Source of the DNA: Nonomuraea endophytica
Lineage (GTDB): Bacteria; Actinomycetota; Actinomycetes; Streptosporangiales; Streptosporangiaceae
Length of the DNA stretch: 64,000 bases
Assembly (NCBI RefSeq): GCF_014203235.1
Contig: NZ_JACHIN010000001.1
Location: 310,001 to 374,000, forward strand
Reading direction: 5' to 3'
The translations under genes were made by a program, and so were the position numbers. Under the pieces are notes generated by a model that saw only the letters and a program-made list of their open reading frames with translations, did not search any database and was not told where the DNA came from. Positions within the stretch are counted from its first letter, which is position 1; each line of letters starts with the position of its first letter. Below are positions 42,147 to 51,781 of this stretch, piece by piece.

Positions 42147-42569
42147 ATGGAGTACAGCGAACACGACCTCGACGACCTGGTCCGCGCCAGCGAGCGCGGC
42201 ATGCGCGAACTGCTCGACGCCATGGAAGGGCTGAAGGACACCTCGGGCACCGGCGAGAGCCGCAGCGGCATGATCAGCGCCGCCGTCGGCCACGATGGCC
42301 GGATCCGCAAGCTCAAGATCGAGGCCCGCGCGATGCGGCTCGACTCCGCCGAGCTGGCCGAGCAGGTGGTCGAGGCCGTCACCGCCGCCCAGGACGACCT
42401 CGACCGCGCCACCCGCGCCCTGCTGCCACCCGGCGAGAACGCCGACCCGGCCGACATCATGCGGCAGTTCGAGGACCTCCAGGACGGTTTCGCCCGCGAG
42501 AGCGACGCCCGCGTCGACCGCCTCCAGCGCATGCGTACCCGCGACCACGACGGCCGTTTCGACCGCTGA
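42147..42569 (+). CDS. YbaB/EbfC-like protein (unpaired)
   Basis: 140-residue YbaB-family protein: SRSGMISAAVGHDGRIRKL then ARAMRLDSAELAEQVVEAV. Third YbaB-like gene in the locus, alone between cassette B and eccD, which runs convergently. It may serve the operon of large substrates, or act as an EspL-like general factor. The ATG is 124 bases from the divergent cassette B; its Shine-Dalgarno is weak. Confidence 0.75.
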   Translation: MEYSEHDLDDLVRASERGMRELLDAMEGLKDTSGTGESRSGMISAAVGHDGRIRKLKIEARAMRLDSAELAEQVVEAVTAAQDDLDRATRALLPPGENADPADIMRQFEDLQDGFARESDARVDRLQRMRTRDHDGRFDR

Positions 42570-42590
42570 CCCACGCGCGGCCCAGAACCC

Positions 42591-44045
42591 TCAGCCGGAC
42601 AGCCCCCGGATCCACGAGTACACGTCCAGCACGCCCAGAGCGAGCGGGAAGAGCGCGACGATCAGGATGACGTCCACGATGTCACCGGCCCGGCCCCAGA
42701 ACGGTGACGGCCGCCCGGTGGGCAGCCAGAGCCCCAGCCCGAGCGCCAGCAGCGCGGCCCAGAGCAGCCCCAGCGCCAGCCCGGCAGCCGCGACCGTCCC
42801 CATGCCGGCGCTCATCCCGACGCCCAGGGCGACCAGCCCGGCCACGCCGGTGACCATCAGCCACACGCGCTGCCCGAGCCCGTGGTAGACCCGCGAGCGC
42901 AGCAGCAGCGCCAGGCAGAGCACCGCGGCCATCGCCACGGCCATCCACGAGTCCTCCATGACCAGGAGCACGAGCGCCCCGGCGGCGGTCAGCGCGAGGC
43001 CGATGATCATTCCGGTGGAGTAGCGGCGGGCCTGACCGGTCCGCTCCAGCACGGCCGCGCTGTCGAGCCGCTGGTTGTCGGCGCGCAGTTCCTCGGCGTT
43101 GGTCGGCAGCTCGGGCAGCGGCACCCTGGCCATCTTGAACGACATGCCCGGAACCATCGGGCTGAAGGCGATCAGCAGCGTGACGGCGATCGAGGCCACG
43201 CCGGCCGCCGGGACATCGAAGATCATGACGACGGCCGCGCCGATCGCGCCGACGACCGTGGCGACAGCCGTACCCAGGAATCCCGCGACGCCGTCGGAGG
43301 TGAGCGCGGCGCCGAGCGTGGCCACCAGCGCGGTGCAGGCGAGCGCGGCGAGCAGCTGCGGCGCGCCGACCACCCCCGAGCTCAGCGCGAACAGACCCCC
43401 GAGGAAGGCGTACGGCAGGGCCGTGTAGCCGATCAGCGCGCCCGCGGAGGAGTTGCCCACGGCCCGCGACAACACCGTGCCGACGATCAGCAGCACCAGC
43501 GCGAGCATCCCCGACACGACCGCGAGGCTCACCGCGGAGCCGCCGGCCAGCATGAGCGCGGGGGCCCCGAGCGCGAGCAGCCCGGCGGCCACCCCGACGC
43601 CCATGGTCTTGGTGTGGCGCTGCTCCCAGCGTCCGGAACCGTCCTTCACGCCGGTGGCCACCACGTCGGCCACGTCGTCGAAGAGGGCGGCGGGCATGGC
43701 CGCCTCCCGGGGACGCAGATAGAGGATCTCCCCGTCGAGCACCCCCAAAGCGCCCAGCGACTGCCCGAGGTCGAGCGGCGCGCCGCCCAGGCGCTGCAGC
43801 ACCCAGCCGGGGTCGGCGGCCGCCTCTCCGCCCGCCTCCCCCAGCGCGCGCAACAGGCCGGGCATCACGTGTGGCAGCGGGATGTCCGCCGGGAGCGCGA
43901 GGTCGGCCCTGCGGCGCGGGGCGACGACGGTCACATGGCAAAGGGGTGTCAGCGGGGCCGGGGCCTGCGGCAACGCGCCCTGCTGGACGGGTTGCATCGG
44001 CTGTTGCATCGGATGCTGTATCGGCTGATGGGCAAGCGAAGTCAC
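42591..44045 (-). CDS. eccD: EccD, multi-pass T7SS channel component
   Basis: 484-residue protein with an N-terminal ubiquitin-like (YukD) domain at ~32-115 (PLCHVTVVAPRRRADLALPA onward), then about 11 membrane helices. In mycobacteria EccD dimers form the bulk of the membrane channel. The GTG start (VTSLAHQPIQ) has GGAGGAGG well placed. A Gln/Met/Pro repeat (HPMQQPMQPVQQ) precedes the ubiquitin fold. Divergent from eccC across 88 bases, so the two channel genes likely share a control region. Confidence 0.9.
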   Translation of the reverse strand: MTSLAHQPIQHPMQQPMQPVQQGALPQAPAPLTPLCHVTVVAPRRRADLALPADIPLPHVMPGLLRALGEAGGEAAADPGWVLQRLGGAPLDLGQSLGALGVLDGEILYLRPREAAMPAALFDDVADVVATGVKDGSGRWEQRHTKTMGVGVAAGLLALGAPALMLAGGSAVSLAVVSGMLALVLLIVGTVLSRAVGNSSAGALIGYTALPYAFLGGLFALSSGVVGAPQLLAALACTALVATLGAALTSDGVAGFLGTAVATVVGAIGAAVVMIFDVPAAGVASIAVTLLIAFSPMVPGMSFKMARVPLPELPTNAEELRADNQRLDSAAVLERTGQARRYSTGMIIGLALTAAGALVLLVMEDSWMAVAMAAVLCLALLLRSRVYHGLGQRVWLMVTGVAGLVALGVGMSAGMGTVAAAGLALGLLWAALLALGLGLWLPTGRPSPFWGRAGDIVDVILIVALFPLALGVLDVYSWIRGLSG

Positions 44046-44133
44046 GACCGTTCCTCCTCCAAGGGACAGGCCGAACATATCGGGACATTGCATCTGGTAT
44101 GAAGGTGATCTGCGACAGGAGGTTTCACCGCAA

Positions 44134-47100
44134 GTGAGCATCGTTGTAGTACGGCGCCCGGAACGCCGGCCCAGCCCGCAGCCTCCCCGAGGGGAGATTC
44201 TGCTGGAATCGCCTCCCGAGATCCCCGAGGTGCAGCCCGCAGGGCTGATGGGCATGCTCACCTGGGTGCCGATGCTCGCCGGCGGCGCGGCGATGGGGCT
44301 CATGTTCACCGCCGGCGGCAACGCCAGCCCGCTCATGTACGTTGCCAGCGGCCTGTTCGCCGTCTCGATGCTGGGCATGTCCATCGGCCAGATGGGCCGC
44401 AACGCCGGCGAGCGCAAGAACCGCCTCAACGGCCTGCGCCGCGACTACTTCCGCTACCTGGCCCAGATCCGCCGCAAGGTCCGCAAGGCCGCCGTCCAGC
44501 AGCGCGAGGCGCTCGAATGGAGCGGCCCTTCGCCCGACTCGCTGTGGTGGGTGGCCATGGGACCGCGCCTGTGGGAACGCCGTCCGCGCGACGACGACTT
44601 CGGCACGGTACGGCTCGGCACCGGCGTCCAGAAGCTGGCCGTGCAGCTCGTCCCGCCGGACTCCAAGCCCGTCGAGGACCTCGACGCGCTGTCGGCCGGA
44701 GCGCTGCGCAGGTTCGTCCGCGCCCACTCCACGGTCTCGCAGCTCCCGGTCGCCGTCGCGCTCAACTCCTTCGCCCGCATCCACCTCAGCGGCGACCCGG
44801 TGGCCGTCCGCGAGCTGGTCAGGGCGGTCATCGCGCAGCTCGCCGTCTTCCACTCCCCCGACGACATGCGGGTCATGGTCTGCGCCGGCCAGGAGTGGAT
44901 GCCGCACTGGGAATGGGTGAAGTGGATGCCCCACGCCCTCCACCCGGAGGCGCGCGACGGGGCCGGCCAGGTCCGGCTGATCACCGACAACATGGGCGAA
45001 CTCGACCAGATGGTGGGCGACGAGCTCAAGGAGCGGGCCAGGTTCCGGGCCGGGGGCGCCGCGGACGCGCTGCCGTACCACGTCGTGATCGTGGACGGCG
45101 GGATCGTGCCGCACGACTCCCAGCTCGGCACCGACGCCATCCAGGGCGTCACCGTGATCGACCTGTCGGAGTCCACGGGCGTGGTCGAGGAGCGCAGCAT
45201 GCTCCGCCTGGACGTGCAGGCTGACGGGTTCCACATGGTCAAGATCGACCACGCGGGCAAGCGCTCCACCACGCGGCTCGGCGACCCTGACGCGCTCGAC
45301 TTCATGCGGGCCGAGGGCCTGGCCCGCCAGCTGGCGCCGCTGCGCGCCTCGGCCGTGTCCGGCGGCGGCGAGGCCCAGGACGTGCTGGGCGTCAACACCT
45401 CGCTGACCGACCTGCTCGGCGTCGGCGACCCCAGCAGGCTGCACCCCGCCGTGACCTGGCAGCCGCGCGCGGGCCGCAACCGGCTGCGGGTGCCGATCGG
45501 GCTCGGCGCCGACGGCCGCGTGGTCGAGCTGGACATCAAGGAGTCCGCGCAGGGCGGCATGGGCCCGCACGGCCTGGTCATCGGCGCGACCGGCTCCGGC
45601 AAGTCGGAGCTGCTGCGCACGCTGGTGCTCGGCCTCGCGATCACGCACTCGTCGGAGATCCTCAACTTCGTCCTCGTCGACTTCAAGGGCGGCGCGACCT
45701 TCCTCGGCCTGGAGAACCTGAAGCACGTCTCCGCGGTCATCACCAACCTTGAGGACGAGCTGCCGCTGGTCGACCGTATGCACGACGCGCTGCACGGCGA
45801 GATGGTGCGCCGCCAGGAGCTGCTGCGCTCGGCGGGCAACTACGCCTCGCTGCGCGACTACGAGCGCGCCCGCGAGCAGGGCGCCGACCTCCAGCCGATG
45901 CCCACGCTGTTCGTCGTGCTGGACGAGTTCAGCGAGCTGCTGTCGGCCAAGCCGGAGTTCATCGACCTGTTCGTCATGATCGGCCGCCTCGGCCGCTCGC
46001 TCGGCGTGCACCTGCTGCTGGCCTCGCAGCGCCTGGAAGAGGGACGGCTGCGCGGCCTGGACACCCACCTGTCCTACCGGATCGGCCTGCGGACCTTCTC
46101 GGCGATGGAGAGCCGGGTGGTCCTGGGCGTGGCCGACGCGTACGAGCTGCCGTCCGCGCCCGGCAACGGCTACCTGAAGTTCGACACGACCGGAATGACC
46201 CGCTTCAAGGCCGCCTACGTCTCCGGCGCCTACGTCGCCGACCCCTCCGGCGCCGTCACCTCCGACGGCCGCGCGCCCTCCCACCAGATCTTCGAGTACG
46301 GCACCGCCTTCGTCCCCCTCCCGGAAGAGGACGAGCCGCCCGCGCCGGAGCCGAACGAGGAGGACCAGCAGGAGGAACCCGCCGGCGGCGGCCAGAACAG
46401 CCTCCTGGACGTCGTCGTGGACCGCCTGTCGGAGCACGGCCCGGTCGCGCACCGCATCTGGCTGCCGCCGCTGGCCGAGCCGGCCACGCTGGCGCACCTG
46501 CTGCCGCCGCTGACGGTCACCCCCGAGCTCGGCCTGTCCCCCGCCGGCTGGCCGGGCAGGGGCAAGCTGCACGCCGTCGTCGGCATCATCGACAAGCCCT
46601 TCGAGCAGCGCCGCGACCCGCTCTGGCTGGACCTGTCCGGCGGCGGCGGCCACGTCGGCCTGGCCGGCGGCACCCAGAGCGGCAAGAGCACGGCGCTGCG
46701 CACGCTGGTGGCGGGCATGGCGCTCATGCACACGCCCCGCGAGGTGCAGTTCTACTGCCTGGACTTCGGCGGCGGCTCGCTGGCGTCCCTGGAGGGCCTG
46801 CCGCACGTGGGCGGCGTCGCCACCCGCCTGGACGGCGACCGCGTACGCCGCACGGTCGCCGAGATCTCCGCCATCCTGGAGCAGCGCGAGCGCGGCTTCG
46901 CCGAACAGGGCATCGAGTCGATCACCGCCTACCGCCGGATGCTGGCGGAGGGCACGATCGAGGGCGACGGCTGGGGCGACGTCTTCCTGCTCGTGGACGG
47001 CTGGCTCACGCTGCGCCAGGACTTCGAGGGCCTGGAGCCGACCATCACCGACCTGGCGGCGCGCGGGCTCGGCTACGGCATCCACGTCATCGCCTCGACC

Positions 47101-48141
47101 AACAAGTGGTCGGAGTTCCGCCCCAGCATCCGCGACCTGTTCGGCACCAGGATCGAGCTCAAGCTCGGCGACTCCTACGAGTCCGAGGTCAACAGGAAGA
47201 AGGCCCTGGCGGTGCCCGAGGGCGTCCCGGGCCGCGGCCTCACCAAGGACGGATTCCACTTCCTGTCGGCGCTGCCGCGCATCGACGGCGTGCAGACCCC
47301 CGACGACCTGGCCAACGGGGTACGCGGGCTGGTGCAGGCCGTACGCGACGCGTGGAAGGGCCCCCAGGCCCCGGTGGTACGCCTGCTGCCGGCCGTGCTG
47401 CCCGTCTCGACGCTGCCCGGCCCCGACCAGGCGGCGCCGCACCAGATCCCGATCGGCATCGACGAGGCGACGCTCCAGCCCGCGCTGCTGGACTTCGACA
47501 ACGACCCGCACTTCATCGTGCTGGGCGACAACGAGAGCGGCAAGTCGAACCTGCTGCGGCTCGTGGCCGAGAGCCTGGTCGCCAGGCAAACGCCGGCCCA
47601 GGCCATGATGATCATGATCGACTACCGCCGGGCGCTGCTCGACGCGGCCGTCGGCGACCACCGCATCGGCTACGCCGCCTCCAGCGCGGCCGCCGCCGAG
47701 ATCGTCAACGACGCCAAGGGCGCGCTGCTCAGCCGCCTGCCCCCGGCCGACCTCACCCCAGACCAGCTCCGCTCGCGCAGTTGGTGGGCGGGCTCCGACC
47801 TCTACATCTTCGTCGACGACTACGACCTGGTGGCCACCTCGTCCAACCCGCTGCTGGGGCTGGTGGACCTGCTGCCGCAGGCCCGCGACATCGGCCTGCA
47901 CGTGATCATCTCGCGGCAGATGGGCGGCGCCGGCCGGGCCATGTTCGACCCCGTCATCCAGCGGATGAAGGACATGGCCAGCCCCGCGCTCATCATGTCG
48001 GGCAGCAAGGACGAGGGCTACCTGTTCAACAACGTACGGGCGCAGCCGCTGCCTCCAGGACGCGGCACCCTCGTCGACAGGAAGTTCGGCACGCGCCTCA
48101 TCCAGACCGCCTTCCTCACCCCACCGGAGACCGAAGAGTAG
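44134..48141 (+). CDS. eccC: EccC, T7SS motor ATPase
   Basis: 1335-residue fusion of EccCa and EccCb. Two membrane helices lie near residues 38-85. The first ATPase has GATGSGKS (~485) with Walker B LFVVLDEF. The second has GGTQSGKS (~845) and the third GDNESGKS (~1131). All three Walker A motifs keep the Lys, unlike modules 2-3 of the ATPase at 24436. In mycobacteria the first domain is the regulated catalytic motor and the last binds the EsxB signal. GTG start with AGGAGG upstream. Followed by a small gene and a WXG-transglycosylase, a likely substrate pair. Confidence 0.92.
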   Translation: MSIVVVRRPERRPSPQPPRGEILLESPPEIPEVQPAGLMGMLTWVPMLAGGAAMGLMFTAGGNASPLMYVASGLFAVSMLGMSIGQMGRNAGERKNRLNGLRRDYFRYLAQIRRKVRKAAVQQREALEWSGPSPDSLWWVAMGPRLWERRPRDDDFGTVRLGTGVQKLAVQLVPPDSKPVEDLDALSAGALRRFVRAHSTVSQLPVAVALNSFARIHLSGDPVAVRELVRAVIAQLAVFHSPDDMRVMVCAGQEWMPHWEWVKWMPHALHPEARDGAGQVRLITDNMGELDQMVGDELKERARFRAGGAADALPYHVVIVDGGIVPHDSQLGTDAIQGVTVIDLSESTGVVEERSMLRLDVQADGFHMVKIDHAGKRSTTRLGDPDALDFMRAEGLARQLAPLRASAVSGGGEAQDVLGVNTSLTDLLGVGDPSRLHPAVTWQPRAGRNRLRVPIGLGADGRVVELDIKESAQGGMGPHGLVIGATGSGKSELLRTLVLGLAITHSSEILNFVLVDFKGGATFLGLENLKHVSAVITNLEDELPLVDRMHDALHGEMVRRQELLRSAGNYASLRDYERAREQGADLQPMPTLFVVLDEFSELLSAKPEFIDLFVMIGRLGRSLGVHLLLASQRLEEGRLRGLDTHLSYRIGLRTFSAMESRVVLGVADAYELPSAPGNGYLKFDTTGMTRFKAAYVSGAYVADPSGAVTSDGRAPSHQIFEYGTAFVPLPEEDEPPAPEPNEEDQQEEPAGGGQNSLLDVVVDRLSEHGPVAHRIWLPPLAEPATLAHLLPPLTVTPELGLSPAGWPGRGKLHAVVGIIDKPFEQRRDPLWLDLSGGGGHVGLAGGTQSGKSTALRTLVAGMALMHTPREVQFYCLDFGGGSLASLEGLPHVGGVATRLDGDRVRRTVAEISAILEQRERGFAEQGIESITAYRRMLAEGTIEGDGWGDVFLLVDGWLTLRQDFEGLEPTITDLAARGLGYGIHVIASTNKWSEFRPSIRDLFGTRIELKLGDSYESEVNRKKALAVPEGVPGRGLTKDGFHFLSALPRIDGVQTPDDLANGVRGLVQAVRDAWKGPQAPVVRLLPAVLPVSTLPGPDQAAPHQIPIGIDEATLQPALLDFDNDPHFIVLGDNESGKSNLLRLVAESLVARQTPAQAMMIMIDYRRALLDAAVGDHRIGYAASSAAAAEIVNDAKGALLSRLPPADLTPDQLRSRSWWAGSDLYIFVDDYDLVATSSNPLLGLVDLLPQARDIGLHVIISRQMGGAGRAMFDPVIQRMKDMASPALIMSGSKDEGYLFNNVRAQPLPPGRGTLVDRKFGTRLIQTAFLTPPETEE

Positions 48142-48144
48142 GAA

Positions 48145-48480
48145 ATGGCGAACCTCGAGATCCACTACAAGGCGCTCGACGAGTGCCGAACTGCCATCTA
48201 CAAGGCCAAGAACCAATACGCGGACGTCAGGCTGGAGAACAACGGCGGCAAGGAGCCCACCTACAACAAGGAGGGCACGGTCGAGATCCAGCGCAAGGCC
48301 ACCCCGGCGGAGGTCGCCGGGCACCTGAAGGACTCCGAATCCCTGGCCAAGATCGTGGACGAGGTCTGGTCGACGCTGATCAACGAGGGTGACCAGGCCA
48401 GGAGGAAGCTCCACGACGTCGAGATCGGGCTCAGCGCGGTGGAGCAGAACGTCAAGGACGCGCACAAGGCGACGTCGTGA
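48145..48480 (+). CDS. Small helical T7SS protein, partner of the next gene
   Basis: 111-residue helical protein (HYKALDECRTAIYKAKNQYA; QARRKLHDVEIGLSAVEQNV). No WXG turn, but the size and place next to a WXG-fused enzyme fit an ESX partner. It contains one YxxxD (YKALD), but near the N-terminus. Starts 3 bases after eccC and overlaps the next gene as GTGA, so the three are co-expressed. Confidence 0.7.
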   Translation: MANLEIHYKALDECRTAIYKAKNQYADVRLENNGGKEPTYNKEGTVEIQRKATPAEVAGHLKDSESLAKIVDEVWSTLINEGDQARRKLHDVEIGLSAVEQNVKDAHKATS

Positions 48481-49559
48481 GCGCGACGCCGGCCGTACCG
48501 GAGAGGATCGCCGCGCTCCAGCGCAAGGTCACCGGCGACCCCGCGGCCCTCGACGCCATCGCCAAGTCGTGGCGGGGCATCTCGGACGAGACCGACGACT
48601 ACGTGGGCTCGCTGGGCCGCGCCGTCAACGTGGTGGACGAGGCCTGGCACGGCCGCTCCGCCGACGCCTTCGTGGAGTACATGCGCAAGTACGGCAAGGC
48701 CGGCGAGGGCCTCTACCTGCTGCTGTCCAACGCCGCGTCCTCCCTCGACACGGCGGCGTCCTCGCTGCGCGACGCCAAGTCGGGCGTGGACGGCATCGCC
48801 ACCAAGCTGACCACCGACATGGCCAACTACCACACGACCTACTTCGCCAACAACAAGGACGCCACCGAGGCGGGTTGCGACGCGGGCACGAAGCCGCTGA
48901 TCGACCAGGCGGAGATCGACGCCAAGGTGCACGTCGACAAGGCGGAGAAGGACGTGAGCGCCGCCAAGACGGCGATCCGCGGCTTCCTGGACGGCCGGCC
49001 GCTCACCTTCGCCGCCATCCCGGAGATCGCCAAGGAGGAGTTCACGCCCGCGAAGGGCCGCACGATCGTCTGGGAGCCCACCGAGGACTACGGCAAGAAC
49101 GGCGGCGGCTCCGGCGGCCAAGGAGGCGGCGGCGGGCGGAACGTCGGCGGCTACGGCCCCAGTGGCCCGCCGCCCCCCGCGGGCGGCGGCCCGGCGCCGA
49201 CCGGCAAGGTCAAGGAGTGGATCGACCAGGCCATCGAGATCCTCAAGGCCAACGGCGTGCCGGTCGAGAAGATGAACCCGAACGACATCTGGATGATCAT
49301 CCAGCACGAGTCGGGCGGCAACCCCCACGCGATCAACCTGTGGGACTCCAACGCCGCCGCCGGGCACCCCTCGAAGGGCCTGATGCAGACGATCGACCCG
49401 ACGTTCAACTCCCACGCGCTGCCCGGCCACACGAAGATCTACGACCCGGTGGACAACATCATCGCGGGGGTCCGCTACGCGGTCAGCAGGTACGGATCGG
49501 TCTCGAACGTGCCCGGCGTGGTCGGCATGAAGACCGGCGCCGGATACAGCGGCTACTAA
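48477..49559 (+). CDS. WXG-lytic transglycosylase fusion, probable T7SS effector
   Basis: 360-residue modular protein. Residues ~1-110 form a WXG-like hairpin (Trp57-His-Gly59 in EAWHGRSADAFV). A ~60-residue helical stretch with KAEKDVSAAKTAIRG follows, then a Gly/Pro linker (~208-240). Residues ~245-355 are an SLT lysozyme-like domain with the catalytic Glu278 in IIQHESGGNP and the GLMQTIDPTF segment. This is the layout of a secreted peptidoglycan-cleaving effector or a cell-wall remodeling enzyme that opens a path for secretion. GTG start, overlapping its partner gene. Followed by a strong terminator. Confidence 0.9.
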   Translation: MSATPAVPERIAALQRKVTGDPAALDAIAKSWRGISDETDDYVGSLGRAVNVVDEAWHGRSADAFVEYMRKYGKAGEGLYLLLSNAASSLDTAASSLRDAKSGVDGIATKLTTDMANYHTTYFANNKDATEAGCDAGTKPLIDQAEIDAKVHVDKAEKDVSAAKTAIRGFLDGRPLTFAAIPEIAKEEFTPAKGRTIVWEPTEDYGKNGGGSGGQGGGGGRNVGGYGPSGPPPPAGGGPAPTGKVKEWIDQAIEILKANGVPVEKMNPNDIWMIIQHESGGNPHAINLWDSNAAAGHPSKGLMQTIDPTFNSHALPGHTKIYDPVDNIIAGVRYAVSRYGSVSNVPGVVGMKTGAGYSGY

Positions 49560-49565
49560 AAGGAG

Positions 49566-49597
49566 AAGCGCCCCCCGGTTCCTCCCGGGGGGCGCTT
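49566..49597. terminator. Terminator after the eccC operon
   Basis: Perfect 13-bp stem (AAGCGCCCCCCGG with CCGGGGGGCGCTT), 6-base loop, just after the transglycosylase stop. It also lies close to the 3' end of the convergent kinase-like gene and can stop both. Confidence 0.85.
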
Positions 49598-49622
49598 TCG
49601 TGTTCGCTAACCGAAGTGTCCG

Positions 49623-51665
49623 TTATCCACAGTTGGCCCAGCCCGCGCTGGTGCTCGCGGAGCCGGCGCTCCCCGAGAACCGCACGCACTTACCCTTGGC
49701 CGGCAGCTTCACCGGACCCGCGTAGTACTCGAAGTTGCCGCTGTCGGTCTTGGACCCGCCGCCCTGAACCTCCAGGGTGGCGCTGACCGGGCTGGCCTTG
49801 CCGACGTTGGTGGTCTTCATCGTGACCACGCAGTTCTCACCCGTGCTGTTGTTGTACAGCTGGTAAGTGGTGCCGCCGGCGAACGACTGACTGCGCTGGA
49901 TGGAGAACCCGCCGCCACAGGCCGCGGTCGGCGTGTGCGGGTTCGGCTTCTCCGGCTCGGGCTTCGGCGGTTCCGGCTTCTGCGTGGGCGTCGGCTTGGG
50001 CTTCTCCGGCTCGGGCTTCTGCGTCGGAGTGGGCTTGGGCTCCTCCGTCGGCTTCTGCGTGGGCTTCGGCGTCGGAGTCGGCTTCGGCTCCTCGGTGGTG
50101 GGCGTCGGCGTCGGCGTTGGAGTCGGCTTGGGCTCCTCGGTCGGCTTCTGCGTGGGCGTCGGAGTGGGCTTGTCCGACGGCTCCACGGTCTTCGTCACCG
50201 TGGCCGTCGGCGACGGCTTGCCCGAGCCCTTGCGCGGCTTCTCCGTCGTCGGCTGAGCCGTGGGCTGCTGCGTGGGCTGCGTGGTGGGTACGGCGGGCAC
50301 CGTGGGCGCGGCGGTCGGCGTCGGCGGCGAGGTGAGCTCGGGCACCGACGGCGTACCACTGGCCGAGGGCCACTCGGTCGGCAGCACCAGCGGCCCTACG
50401 CCGTCGTCGTCCAGCGGCGGCGAGGTGACCGCCCACGGGACGGTGATCGTGGGCTGCGGCTGCTCGGGCTGACCCTGGCCGTCGGCGGGAACACCCGCGG
50501 AGGGCACGCCGCCCGTCCCGGTGCCCGAGTCGCCGGCGACCGACGGGATCTTCACCACGTTGTTGCCGCTGGCCGCCGACTGCGCGACGGGCTGGATCTC
50601 CGCGTACTGTCCCGCGCCCCACAGCCCGACGCCGGACAGCAGCGCGATGACGCCGAGCCCGGCCACGAGGGCGAGCGGGAAACGCTTGCGCGGACGCTCG
50701 GCGCCGACGGCGGCGCCGGTCAGCGGCTCCATCCTGAGCGGCGGCTGCTGCTGGTTCGGGATCTGCGGCGCCCCCCACGAGGGCCCCTGCTGCTGGAACG
50801 GCGCCGGCGGAACCACCGGCCCCGGCTGCACCGGCACCCCCTGGACAGGCTGCTCCTGCTGGATCATCGTCTCCGCGTCCGGGCGGACCTCCGGCGGCGG
50901 CGGGATCATCCCGCTGGCCGGGCCGGTGTCGCCGAGGAGCTGCAGCAGCGCGGTGTAGGTGGTCGGCCGCTGGTGCACGCCCTTGGCCAGCGCGGCACGG
51001 ACGACACGGTGCAGCGGCTCGGCGTCGAAGGGCAGGTGCGGCTCGGCGTTGAGCACGGCCTGGCCGTCCTGGCCGAACGGCGGCTCGCCGCTGCCCGCGA
51101 AGGCCACGACGGCGCCCCAGGCGAACACGTCGGCGTACGGCCCGTACTGCAGGCCGTTGATCTGCTCCGGCGCCTGGTAGCCGACCTCGCCGACCGGGTC
51201 GCCGAGACCGACGTCGGTGACCCTCGGGCCGTCGGCGCCCATGATCACGTTGTGCGGGGTCAGGCTGCGGTGCGCGATGCCCGCCAGGTGCACGGCCGAC
51301 AGAGCGGTGAGGATGCCGAGCGCGAGCCGTTCGAGCGCGTCCTCGGCCAGCGGGCCGTCCTCGGCCACGGTCGCGGCCAGGCTGCGGCCCTCGACGTGCT
51401 CACGGACCAGGTACGGCCGGTCCTCGTGCCAGCCGGAGTCGAGCACACGTGCGATATAGGAGCTCGAGACCCGCTTGGCGGCGGTGAATCGAGCGAGAGC
51501 CTCGGGTGTGACCTCGGGCTCGGGCGGCAGCAGCTTGATCGCCCTGATGGGGGCGTCGTCCTCCGCCCGGCCCACATACATGGCCCCGCGAGGCCCCTCA
51601 CCCAAGAAGCCGATGAGGGTGTACTCGCCGATCTGCGGGGGATCCTCCGGCCGCAAAGGCGTCAT
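49623..51665 (-). CDS. Kinase-like membrane receptor (predicted pseudokinase)
   Basis: 680-residue PknB-type layout: kinase domain (~10-255), one membrane helix (~332-355), a ~230-residue Pro/Thr/Lys/Glu-rich linker (EEPKPTPTPKPTQKPTEEPK) and a C-terminal extracellular domain with Cys (AACGGGFSIQRSQS to GWANCG). The kinase core keeps Lys44 (AIKLL) and Asp151 (DVG in place of DFG). The catalytic HRD Asp is Ser134 (AHRSLTPHN), the Gly-rich loop is altered (GEGPRGAMY), and the activation segment is very short with no obvious Thr site. A loss of phosphotransfer, with a signalling or scaffold role, is likely. It lies beside mycP. Confidence 0.85.
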   Translation of the reverse strand: MTPLRPEDPPQIGEYTLIGFLGEGPRGAMYVGRAEDDAPIRAIKLLPPEPEVTPEALARFTAAKRVSSSYIARVLDSGWHEDRPYLVREHVEGRSLAATVAEDGPLAEDALERLALGILTALSAVHLAGIAHRSLTPHNVIMGADGPRVTDVGLGDPVGEVGYQAPEQINGLQYGPYADVFAWGAVVAFAGSGEPPFGQDGQAVLNAEPHLPFDAEPLHRVVRAALAKGVHQRPTTYTALLQLLGDTGPASGMIPPPPEVRPDAETMIQQEQPVQGVPVQPGPVVPPAPFQQQGPSWGAPQIPNQQQPPLRMEPLTGAAVGAERPRKRFPLALVAGLGVIALLSGVGLWGAGQYAEIQPVAQSAASGNNVVKIPSVAGDSGTGTGGVPSAGVPADGQGQPEQPQPTITVPWAVTSPPLDDDGVGPLVLPTEWPSASGTPSVPELTSPPTPTAAPTVPAVPTTQPTQQPTAQPTTEKPRKGSGKPSPTATVTKTVEPSDKPTPTPTQKPTEEPKPTPTPTPTPTTEEPKPTPTPKPTQKPTEEPKPTPTQKPEPEKPKPTPTQKPEPPKPEPEKPNPHTPTAACGGGFSIQRSQSFAGGTTYQLYNNSTGENCVVTMKTTNVGKASPVSATLEVQGGGSKTDSGNFEYYAGPVKLPAKGKCVRFSGSAGSASTSAGWANCG

Positions 51666-51781
51666 TGGCCGTCTCTTTCATGAGTAGTCATGATCGAGAC
51701 ACATTGAACCAAAAAAGTCCCATATGTATCAGTAGTTTCGGTTACGATCCGACATTTCACTGTCAAGACGCCGTAGTGACA

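Noticed and set aside
44125..48465. Very long open frame (about 1446 codons) antisense to eccC
   Set aside because: A GC-skew artefact of high third-position GC. Its protein is low-complexity and matches no family, while the plus strand encodes a clear EccC with three Walker motifs.
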